35,028 nt of DNA from a candidate division KSB1 bacterium (GTDB taxonomy: Bacteria > Zhuqueibacterota > JdFR-76 > DREG01). The notes under the pieces were generated by a model that had not been told where the DNA came from, did not search any database, and saw only the letters and a list, made by a program, of their open reading frames with translations. Shown here one piece after another: positions 28,231 through 35,028 of this stretch. The stretch spans positions 1-35,028 of the forward strand of contig JADFJB010000040.1 in assembly GCA_022566355.1 (NCBI GenBank), given 5' to 3'. Made by a program: the position numbers and the translations under genes. Every line of letters begins with the position of its first letter. Positions within the stretch are counted from its first letter, which is position 1.

Positions 28231-28799
28231 CCCCGCTTCCTTTGAGCAAGAAGTAACCAATTCTCCAACCTTGGAATAGCGATAGGAAGAAGTACCGCAA
28301 AAATGACGGCATTAGATCCGATATGAAGAAGATAAAAGTATAATCCAAAAACCAGGCTGGCAACAAATTTCTTCATCGATAATCCTGCAAATATTAGAAA
28401 ACTAGCCGTGGTGAGCAAATCAAATATCAATGTTAAAAGTAATCCTAAAATTCCAAATAACAACGAAGATTTCCAGATCGATATATTGGATTGATCCATT
28501 TTGAAAAATCTGTAAAACCTGCGTAAATTTTCTGCAGTTAAACTCCCTATGAAAGCAGCCAAAGACATACCTAATATCTGTGCAATCAATAATGGCAAGG
28601 CAGCAGCTCCCATTGGATTTAAAAATGAATAAAGACCCTCTCCCAATGCCGCAGCGGCGACACCATCTCTGGCGCCTAATAAGTATCCGGCCAAAAAACA
28701 GGTAAAGGTCACTAACTCAAAATTTGGTACCGCAAGAAAAAGCAATCCCAGTGCGACAATGGTTGCGGAAAACAACGGGATAAATATTAAGCGTCTCAT
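28227..28799 (-). CDS. ECF-transporter S-component-like membrane protein
   Basis: A 190-residue integral membrane protein with about five to six helices. The block FLAGYLLGARDGVAAAALGE followed by LYSFLNPMGAAALPLLIAQI resembles substrate-binding S components of energy-coupling-factor vitamin transporters, which share an ATPase/EcfT module encoded elsewhere. No ATPase or EcfT gene is in the window. It overlaps the following BtuB-like gene by 4 bases, suggesting inner- and outer-membrane steps of one uptake route. The substrate cannot be read from the sequence; nearby B12-dependent nrdJ makes cobalamin or a precursor a reasonable guess only. Other small membrane families remain possible. Confidence 0.65.
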   Translation of the reverse strand: MRRLIFIPLFSATIVALGLLFLAVPNFELVTFTCFLAGYLLGARDGVAAAALGEGLYSFLNPMGAAALPLLIAQILGMSLAAFIGSLTAENLRRFYRFFKMDQSNISIWKSSLLFGILGLLLTLIFDLLTTASFLIFAGLSMKKFVASLVFGLYFYLLHIGSNAVIFAVLLPIAIPRLENWLLLAQRKRG

Positions 28800-29174
28800 G
28801 ATTCAGAGTATAAGTAATTAACCTGAATAATTCATAAAAAAAGCTGTTTTCTTTTACAAGCTATTGTTTTATATTTAGTTATAACATTAACAAAATACCA
28901 ACCAAGTTCGAGAAAACAGCTATGAAAGAATTATACTAAACAATTGATGCTTATAAAATGATTTTGTGATTTATTCCTTGGGTCATTAACTCAATTGCAA
29001 CCAAATGACATTTATAATCGGGATTTGCCAATTCATTTATGTTTATTCTAAAACGCACATTATTTTGGAATCATTCAACAAGTTTAATACTATCATCATA
29101 ATTTCAAAAAATGAATTACCCATCCCGATATTTGTGCCATATGGCACAATAAACTTAATTCCTTGCAACAGAAA
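28800..29174. other. Gene-free spacer with an 11-bp inverted repeat and an 18-bp palindrome
   Basis: About 375 AT-rich bases with no supportable gene. Two structures stand out. An exact 11-base inverted repeat pairs AGCTGTTTTCT (28842-28852) with AGAAAACAGCT (28911-28921); the second arm is followed at once by ATGAAAGAATTA and a quick stop, perhaps an insertion-sequence remnant. A perfect 18-base palindrome TTGTGCCATATGGCACAA lies at 29132-29149, 25 bases past the sulfotransferase stop. Confidence 0.6.
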
Positions 29175-29918
29175 CTAACTGCATAACACCCCTTCCTTGG
29201 AATTTGCTTTAGATTTAAGAATAGTGTATAACCTTTTTACTACTTCAGGCAAAGCCAAAAAATCCTCTTTAGATGAAGGGTCATGGTTTAAATCTCTTTC
29301 ATAAAACCCTTTAATTCTGGTTTCCATTTCGATAAAGGAAAGAGGAGAACCCAAGGCTTGTAAACAAGCATGCAGTTCCCTCTCCGTATCATCTTTTAGA
29401 CGGTCGTAATCAACCACCACTAATGGGATACGCCTTATCGATTGAAGCAGCCGGGCATTATATTCACACCAAAGACCCAAGCCGTGGTCTATACTAAATT
29501 TATTTCTGGTCTTTAAAGATTCGGCAACCCCTAAAGGGTTTCGTAGACAGAGAACAATGGCCTCAAGAGAAGGACAGTATTTTTCCCATAGTTCTGCAGT
29601 AAGGCAGATTCTTGGATCTTTAACAATATGACCTTGAAATTTATGAGAAAAATCGTTGAAAAGAGCCTCAAACAAGGTACCGTTTTTTAGAATATCTGCT
29701 TGCGAAGGAGGATTTAACCATGATCCTCCGGAATAATGAAGCAGCATGTCATTAATTAATACAGCTTTGTAATTCTCAAAATGCCCCCTTTTGTTATCTA
29801 GTTGCGGTTCATTCCCGTTCAAAAGCTCTTGGGCTTGGCCGTAAGAGTACCCACATTGGCCGAGGAGCCCGACAATACAGCTTGTACCGCTTCTATGCAT
29901 GCCTGTAATTGCAATCAT
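29175..29918 (-). CDS. Sulfotransferase family protein
   Basis: A 247-residue cytoplasmic protein of the PAPS-dependent sulfotransferase fold. The 5'-phosphosulfate-binding loop is GMHRSGTSCIVGLL at about residues 6-19. The 3'-phosphate-binding region is VKDPRICLT with LCLRNPLGVAESLKTRN. It would transfer sulfate from PAPS to an unknown acceptor such as a carbohydrate or lipid. Length is normal for the small bacterial form. GAGGAG precedes the ATG. No sulfate-activation genes lie nearby, so the partner pathway is not visible here. Confidence 0.88.
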   Translation of the reverse strand: MIAITGMHRSGTSCIVGLLGQCGYSYGQAQELLNGNEPQLDNKRGHFENYKAVLINDMLLHYSGGSWLNPPSQADILKNGTLFEALFNDFSHKFQGHIVKDPRICLTAELWEKYCPSLEAIVLCLRNPLGVAESLKTRNKFSIDHGLGLWCEYNARLLQSIRRIPLVVVDYDRLKDDTERELHACLQALGSPLSFIEMETRIKGFYERDLNHDPSSKEDFLALPEVVKRLYTILKSKANSKEGVLCS

Positions 29919-29986
29919 TACAACACTCCTCTAATTTAATTAGCAGCCTCTTTTGTATCTTGATTATCGAAATAAAGAGATTAATC

Positions 29987-30172
29987 ATGATCAAACATTT
30001 ATCCGGCGTAAGCTTTGACAAGAACTATGAATTTTACGGAAAACACTTTCTTCAAAAATACAACCACAATTATAAAAAATTATCTATTCATCCAAATAAA
30101 GTAGGGGCATGGTTGCACGATTTTCAAACTATTCACTTTGAAATAAAAACAACACCTTATAAGCAAGGCTAA
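29987..30172 (+). CDS. Small hypothetical protein, doubtful
   Basis: A 61-residue frame from ATG 29987, with a weak AAAGAG before it, lies in the gap between the sulfotransferase and a broken response regulator. The frame is open further upstream to 29909 but that part overlaps the start of the divergent sulfotransferase. The protein is rich in Lys, His and aromatic residues, with no membrane helix or known motif. It could be a remnant of a larger gene or a chance frame. Confidence 0.3.
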   Translation: MIKHLSGVSFDKNYEFYGKHFLQKYNHNYKKLSIHPNKVGAWLHDFQTIHFEIKTTPYKQG

Positions 30173-30179
30173 ATCGGTT

Positions 30180-30626
30180 CTAAGAGGTATTTGACTGAAT
30201 TTTTGTTTCGAATTCAATAGCTCGAGAATCGTTTTCCAACGGCTGCCCTTTGCTAAGTATTTTTTCTGCTAGCTTAATTAGCTTTATAAGGTCACTCTTT
30301 AAATAGGATTTGGTTAGATAATAATCAACTCCAGCCTCCCGTGCTGTTTGTTTATCTTCTTGGTTTGATTTAACAGTTAACATAATGACACAAGTACGGG
30401 TATTTTCGTTAGTTTCTTTTCCTCTGAGTTTTCAGAGAACATCAATGCCACTCATACCCGGTATCATCCAGTCGAGGATAACCAGTTTAGGGGCACTTTC
30501 ATGTTGAAGATTCTGCCATGCTTCATTGCCGTTTTGAGCAAGGATGACATCATATCCGGCAGCCTGTAAGACGAACATAATAGTCGTAGCACTTTGTTTA
30601 TTATCTTCTGCAATTAAAATTTTCAT
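30180..30626 (-). pseudogene. Single-domain response regulator interrupted by an in-frame TGA
   Basis: One frame runs from ATG 30626 to 30180 (148 codons) apart from a TGA at 30432-30434, codon 65. Before it are the acidic pair E7-D8, the phospho-acceptor D52 in LVILDWMIPG and GIDVL; after it KLRGKETNEN, the switch block VIMLTVKS and lysine K106 in YYLTKSY. A CGA-to-TGA change would turn the expected GIDVLRKLR into the stop, so one transition explains it. Otherwise the domain is intact with all key residues. As written only a 64-residue, inactive piece is made. It has no kinase beside it. Confidence 0.85.
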
Positions 30627-30700
30627 TACATCTTTTTTTCTGAGTTTGTTGATTTAATAATAATAAAAAACTGTTAACCTGCACTATTCATGAATTTTTG

Positions 30701-30835
30701 CCACAAAGACTCTAAGTCACTAAGAATATTAAAGTTATAAAGAATATTATTATGAACCAATTTTCGGTCAATATAAAAAATCAATCTTTCTTAACCTTTA
30801 TTTTTTAAAGCTTTGTGTCTTTGAGTCTTGGTGGC
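30701..30835. repeat. Imperfect inverted repeat with 25-base arms
   Basis: Arm 30701-30725 starts GCCACAAAGACTC and arm 30811-30835 is its reverse complement at 21 of 25 positions, around an AT-rich loop of about 85 bases. The arms have an 8-base rhythm (CACAAAGA-like) related to the TTTGTGCC arrays elsewhere. It lies in a gene-free stretch from 30627 to 31136. Confidence 0.75.
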
Positions 30836-30922
30836 TATGAATTATCCAGGTTAATAAATAAATCGGTAGGATAATATAATGGCTTTAATTTATTTGATAA
30901 TTATACCGGACGGGATTTTCTT

Positions 30923-30965
30923 TCCCCTTCGTCGAGCTCAGGACGCAGCCTCTCAAGAGGGGAAT
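30923..30965. repeat. Small inverted repeat TTCCCC / GGGGAA
   Basis: Six-base arms TTCCCC (30923-30928) and GGGGAA (30960-30965) flank a GC-rich core with GTCGAGCTCAGGACGC. It stands out from AT-rich surroundings and recalls the CTTCGAC-type palindrome at 3966-4001. It could be a degenerate copy of the same dispersed element. Confidence 0.45.
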
Positions 30966-31071
30966 TATAATACATACTAGCAATAAAAGATCGGCGGTAG
31001 AAGTCACCATTATAATATTTTAGCAGATCGAGAGCGACAAATTATTAGAATCACTTGAAGTATATTTTATC

Positions 31072-31144
31072 TTTGTTACTTTGTGCCTCTGTGCCTTTGT
31101 GCTTTTTCCTAGCCTCTAGCCTCTATCCTCTAGCCTCTACCTCA
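31072..31144. repeat. Composite octamer/heptamer repeat, second copy
   Basis: Four octamers (TTTGTTAC, TTTGTGCC, TCTGTGCC, TTTGTGCT) are followed by CTTTTTCCTAG and four heptamers (CCTCTAG, CCTCTAT, CCTCTAG, CCTCTAC) plus CTCA. The 32 bases 31113-31144 are identical to 4055-4086. The stop codon of the large secreted protein (31137-31139, read leftward) lies inside the last heptamer. Confidence 0.9.
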
Positions 31145-34076
31145 ACAACATCAACTTCTTCACTTCCATAAAAGCGCCGGCCTGAATACGATACAAATAC
31201 AAACCACTCGGCAAGCTTTTACCGGCATCATCCCGGGCATCCCAGACGATCTCGTGGAAGCCAGCCTGTTTCTCATCACTAACCAACCTGCGCACAAGCT
31301 GGCCTTGTACATTGTAGATCATCAAGTTCACATCTGAAACCTGGGGCAACTGATAGCGAATCGTGGTTTCCGGGTTGAATGGATTCGGGTAATTCTGCTG
31401 TAGTGCAAATTCGGTTGGTATGTTGGTCCCTTCCTCAGGAGTTGGCTCCTCCACATCCGTTATGCCGGTTATTAACTCAAGAGTCTGATCCTTAATATTC
31501 ACATAAAACCTTAATGGCTCAGGTTTAGCGCTGGTGGTTTTCGCAACCGGGGACAGACCGCCGGGTCCGGGCTTTACGATGCCAGACACATTGGCTTCGA
31601 AAAAGAAATCAATTGAATCCGGATCGTTGAATATCCACAATTTAAACGTTGACATTTCACCCGGATCCAACCGATGGTCTCCCCCAAGTGAATTGCTGTA
31701 ATCAAAAAAAGCGCCGATTCCGGTGCCACCGCCATCAGCGTTAGCCACCGTTACACTAGTTGGCATAGTTGAAGGAACCGTAAAGATCGTGTCAAATTCA
31801 ACAGTAATCGGGGCACAAAGCGTGTCCGTAGAATTGTTAGTCACCTTCAATTCAAACGAGAATTGCTTCAGATTAAAGTTCCAAAATACCAACTGTTGTC
31901 CTGGAAAAATCTCATCATTGATAATCACCCCTACATTTACATCAACGGATGCGCTATTATTGCTCGGATCGTTATCCTGGTCGGCAGCAACTGTCGCCGT
32001 GTTTTTGATGATCGATCCGTTCACCGTGGCATCTACTTCAACTTTGAAGGTAATGGTGTCTTGTTGTGCAGGAGCCATAGCGCCGATATTTACCGTTACC
32101 GTGTTACCCGCCGTAAAGCCAAAATCGGCATTGTCATCAGCGGCAGCATCCGTTCTTACTGTGTCATTATGGGTGATACTTTCAGGCACATAGGTAAGGC
32201 CGGCCGGTATTAAATCCGAAACCACAACACCTACGCCCGCTGCAAGGCCGACATTCTTGACTATGATCGTGTAGGTAATCGTATCTCCTTCGACTACGAC
32301 CGTATCCGAGGCTGTCTTTGAGAATAGCTGTGGATCTGCACCCTTAACAATCACCGTATCCGGTCCGCAGGTGTTGTTGGTCTCATCACTTTCCGTAACA
32401 TCGTTGTTGGGATCCACTTCGCAGATACCGCCGGTCCTCGGGTTGATCAATGTATCCGGGGATGCACTCGGCGTCACATCGTAGGTCACTTTGAACTCGC
32501 CTGTGGTCGCGCCTATCGTCACATCCCCGCCGTCGGCGGTACAGGTGAGATTTTGTGAACCATCTATGCTACAGCTAATGCTTACACTGTTTGTTATGTT
32601 GGTGAAGTTCCCTTCCGTGACGTTAGCGTAGGTCACATTACCGTTGGGCAGGTTATCCGTCACGATCGTATCACCATCGGCGAAGGTAGCATCCGCCGAG
32701 CCGTTATTCGTAACCGTATTGCTCCACTGGAAGGTGGAATCAACGGTCACCATTGCCATGGTGTCGTTGGACTTGCTGATTTCCAGGTCGGCAACTCTTA
32801 ACTGTGCCATGCCACTGACGGAGCTAAAACTAATCGACCCGATCGGCGTGCCTAAGCCTGTGCCCTTGTCAATCGCCAGTAAAGTGCTGGTTCCAGGTGT
32901 ACCGCCAGCACCGCCGCCGCTCTTGGCGCCAAAGAGATTGCCAGCAGGATCGAAATGAATGTCCGGAATTGAAGTACCACCAGCCACCGTGCCAACGAAA
33001 GTAGCAGTGACAAGGCTGGTATCGATCGTAAACAGGTCACCTGCCGCGGACCCCCCAGCTGAGGCACCCCCACCTGACGCGTATAACGTGCCGTCGGTCG
33101 GATCAAACGCCAGGCCTTGTAAACCGCTTACCCCAAGGCCTCCTAAAGAAGTTCCCGCACCGGTGCCCGTGTCGATGGTGAGCAAATCACCTGTAAAGGT
33201 GGTGCCAAATAAGACGTCATTCGCATCAAAGGCGATGCCTTCAAGATTATCAAATCCAATGGCACCAACCGTGTCCGATTCCCCGGTCGCGGCATCTATG
33301 CGCAGAAGGAAACTTGGAGCAACTGTTCCGGGTCCGTGTGTTGACCCAAACATTTCGCCAGCCGAATTAATCGCCAGGCCCGGTACTCTGTCAACACTGA
33401 TCGCGGTGAAAAAATCTAGAATATCGCCGACCAGGGAGCCAACGCCGGTTGCGGGATTAATGGTCAGGAGTCTCCCGCCATCTTGGCGGCCGGTAGAGGC
33501 GTAACAGACACCTTCTTGCGCAGAGGCTGGGGTAAACAACGGAAACTCAAAGACATAGGCCCGACCGGCATTATTTGGGCTGCTGCCGGGGTCTTCAGAG
33601 GAAGCGCCGACGATGACATCGGCTTTGCCATCCATATTCACATCCCCGGCGCCCGATACCGAAATACCAAAGAAGCCACCAAATTCTTCAAAGGGGGATT
33701 TGAGCGAAAACAGGGTGTCGCCGGTGGCGCCGCTAAAGACATAGGCCCGGCCGGCACCAGAAGGGCTGCTGCCGGGGTCTTCATTCCGAGCGCCGACGAT
33801 GACATCGGCTTTGCCATCCATATTGACATCCCCGGCGCCCGAGACCGAAAAACCAAAGAAGCCACCAGCTTCTTCAAAGGGGGATTTGGTAGAGAACAGG
33901 GTGTCGGGTTTTTGGGCTGAAGCAGGAAGAGCGACAATGCAAATTATGGCGATGAGAAGGAATGTGTTTTTGGCCGGAAAAGGCGAGCAAAGCATTTGCC
34001 TGAATACCCGCGAATGACGAATTCGATTGAACCCCGGCGAACTTAACGATTGATAACTTTTGGGATTTGATAGCAT
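31137..34076 (-). CDS. Large secreted FG-GAP/DUF11 protein with type 9 secretion sorting domain
   Basis: A 979-residue exported protein. A signal peptide (TFLLIAIICIVALPASA) ends near residue 54 after a long N-terminal extension; ATG 34076 is favoured by AAAGGAG, though ATG 33995 would give a normal signal length. Two FG-GAP (integrin-like) repeats of 62 residues follow, each with GAGDVNMDGKADVIVGA. Residues of about 190-420 hold propeller-like repeats (TINPATGVG, TIDTGTGAG). DUF11-like domains follow (VTNNGSADATFADGD; IVKNVGLAAGVGVVVSDL). The tail, about 890-979, is a Por sorting domain: FALQQNYPNPFNPET then SGLYLYRIQAG. It is probably a cell-surface or adhesive protein. Sample lines are near 50% GC against under 40% in neighbours, suggesting different origin or selection. 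Confidence 0.9.
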   Translation of the reverse strand: MLSNPKSYQSLSSPGFNRIRHSRVFRQMLCSPFPAKNTFLLIAIICIVALPASAQKPDTLFSTKSPFEEAGGFFGFSVSGAGDVNMDGKADVIVGARNEDPGSSPSGAGRAYVFSGATGDTLFSLKSPFEEFGGFFGISVSGAGDVNMDGKADVIVGASSEDPGSSPNNAGRAYVFEFPLFTPASAQEGVCYASTGRQDGGRLLTINPATGVGSLVGDILDFFTAISVDRVPGLAINSAGEMFGSTHGPGTVAPSFLLRIDAATGESDTVGAIGFDNLEGIAFDANDVLFGTTFTGDLLTIDTGTGAGTSLGGLGVSGLQGLAFDPTDGTLYASGGGASAGGSAAGDLFTIDTSLVTATFVGTVAGGTSIPDIHFDPAGNLFGAKSGGGAGGTPGTSTLLAIDKGTGLGTPIGSISFSSVSGMAQLRVADLEISKSNDTMAMVTVDSTFQWSNTVTNNGSADATFADGDTIVTDNLPNGNVTYANVTEGNFTNITNSVSISCSIDGSQNLTCTADGGDVTIGATTGEFKVTYDVTPSASPDTLINPRTGGICEVDPNNDVTESDETNNTCGPDTVIVKGADPQLFSKTASDTVVVEGDTITYTIIVKNVGLAAGVGVVVSDLIPAGLTYVPESITHNDTVRTDAAADDNADFGFTAGNTVTVNIGAMAPAQQDTITFKVEVDATVNGSIIKNTATVAADQDNDPSNNSASVDVNVGVIINDEIFPGQQLVFWNFNLKQFSFELKVTNNSTDTLCAPITVEFDTIFTVPSTMPTSVTVANADGGGTGIGAFFDYSNSLGGDHRLDPGEMSTFKLWIFNDPDSIDFFFEANVSGIVKPGPGGLSPVAKTTSAKPEPLRFYVNIKDQTLELITGITDVEEPTPEEGTNIPTEFALQQNYPNPFNPETTIRYQLPQVSDVNLMIYNVQGQLVRRLVSDEKQAGFHEIVWDARDDAGKSLPSGLYLYRIQAGAFMEVKKLMLLR

Positions 34077-35028
34077 GAAAGCTCCTTTCTTTTTAATGAA
34101 CTACTTTGCCGAGTAAATTCTTGTAATTGCAATCGTGGATACCGCAAGTGGCAACGTGCTGCTTATTTCTTGATTTAATGTTTTTTTGCTTTTCATTTAA
34201 ACCATGCGGCTCATATGGTCCGTGCTGGTCATTCAATTTTTTTGATAACGTGGCTACACCTAAATCAGAATTAGTGAAATATACATAAATATATGCTTAA
34301 AAATAATAATAGTGTTGCCTGGTGAGACACTTCACTCCGTGATATGAATCTGCACCTATTGAACATAACATCCATCCTATCTTATTAATTATAAACGATA
34401 TAGTATTTAACGATACTAAAGAAATTGACTAATTCCGTTTCTAGGTTATTAGGTATTTTTTGCCGCTTTTATTAATTCAAATACTTAAAATATTTTTTTT
34501 GATTTTGCATTCGGGTCATTGCCAAATCCGGTACATATGATTTGATTTGAGTTCCTGAACACCTGAGGCTGCAGGCAGGTCAGGCTCCGCCAGGAACAAG
34601 CTTGCGAGATTATTATTTTGAATTCGCTTCATGTTACGCCAAGAATGCATAAATTCGCTTTACCTCCCACACATCCTTATTGTGCATGGCTAATATCGAC
34701 AGAAAACTGAAAACAAATAGCTTGAAAAAGTCAAACAAAGAAATTGTCATAGTTTTCAAGAAACTGTCACATGTTAAGACAACAATGGATTTATGCTGAA
34801 CTTTTACAGTATATCTCATACTAAAACCTACGCCAAACAACCACTTCCGTGCTTGATTCAGATTCCGAGATTAAAACAGGTTGGATATGTGCTTGAAGAA
34901 GCGCCAGTGTAACGTGTTGAGACACTTATTCACTTTTTCCTAACCTCACTCCTTTTATAGCGTTTTAATCCTATCTCTTTATTTTATAGAGTGTTACAGA
35001 TCAATACCCATAAGAACCTGGCGAATTC
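34077..35028. other. Gene-poor end region
   Basis: About 950 AT-rich bases between the secreted-protein start and the window end. The first part must carry that gene's promoter and holds its AAAGGAG ribosome site. A short leftward frame at 34634-34840 has no ribosome site or recognisable protein features and is not called. The only structured part is the nested inverted repeat at 34551-34597. A gene truncated at the right edge cannot be excluded but none was recognised. Confidence 0.5.
34551..34597. repeat. Nested GC-rich inverted repeat
   Basis: Outer arms GTTCCTG (34551-34557) and CAGGAAC (34591-34597) enclose inner arms CCTGA (34562-34566) and TCAGG (34580-34584), with GCAGGCAGG in the loop. 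It is a GC-rich island in an AT-rich stretch, without a T-run, so it looks like a dispersed palindrome rather than a terminator. Confidence 0.65.

Noticed and set aside
34145-34162. Second sigma-54-like motif, TGGCAACGTGCTGC
   Set aside because: Spacing between GG and GC is 9 instead of 10, and no rightward gene follows.
34634-34840. Leftward 68-codon open frame
   Set aside because: No ribosome site, no recognisable features, and it ends in a run of hydrophobic and basic residues typical of chance frames in AT-rich DNA.

Overview
The window looks like a piece of chromosome from a Gram-negative, AT-rich bacterium of the FCB/KSB1-Calditrichota type. The reasons are a large secreted protein with a type 9 secretion (Por) sorting tail, OmpA and TonB-receptor-like outer-membrane barrels, Mpl (a recycling ligase for diaminopimelate murein), a split glycine decarboxylase (gcvPB), and a B12-dependent ribonucleotide reductase. 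The lineage is an inference from protein style; there is no rRNA or tRNA in the window to confirm it.

Layout. 1-2300: a fragment of a duplicated YhaM-like gene, then a leftward three-gene accessory cassette (TIGR04255-type protein plus two partners). 2319-3776: the intact YhaM-like HD nuclease and a Nudix gene broken by two one-base deletions. 3777-4312: a repeat-rich spacer. 4313-9794: a rightward housekeeping stretch (enolase, FtsB/DivIC, DUF502 membrane protein, an orphan outer-membrane barrel, and an RsbW-like kinase with a STAS antagonist). 9821-13242: a shared terminator, a leftward OmpA/TSP3 protein and rightward mpl. 13520-22735: a leftward gcvPB followed by five signalling genes (REC-GGDEF cyclase, three histidine kinases, NtrC-type sigma-54 activator). 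22919-28799: nrdJ with its own terminator and a candidate tandem NrdR operator, then an ECF S-component-like gene coupled by a 4-base overlap to a BtuB-like outer-membrane protein. 29175-30626: a sulfotransferase, a doubtful small ORF and a response regulator killed by one nonsense codon. 30627-31144: more dispersed repeats. 31137-34076: a GC-richer T9SS-exported FG-GAP/DUF11 protein. 34077-35028: no convincing gene.

How genes work together. The signalling block holds three kinases and three receiver domains, with two outputs (c-di-GMP synthesis and sigma-54 transcription), which suits a phosphorelay. nrdJ needs adenosylcobalamin, and the neighbouring S-component/BtuB-like pair could import a vitamin, possibly cobalamin; that link is inferred. 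The least explained items are the three-gene cassette between direct repeats of a host gene, the S-component/barrel pair, and the composite 8-mer/7-mer repeats in the spacers.
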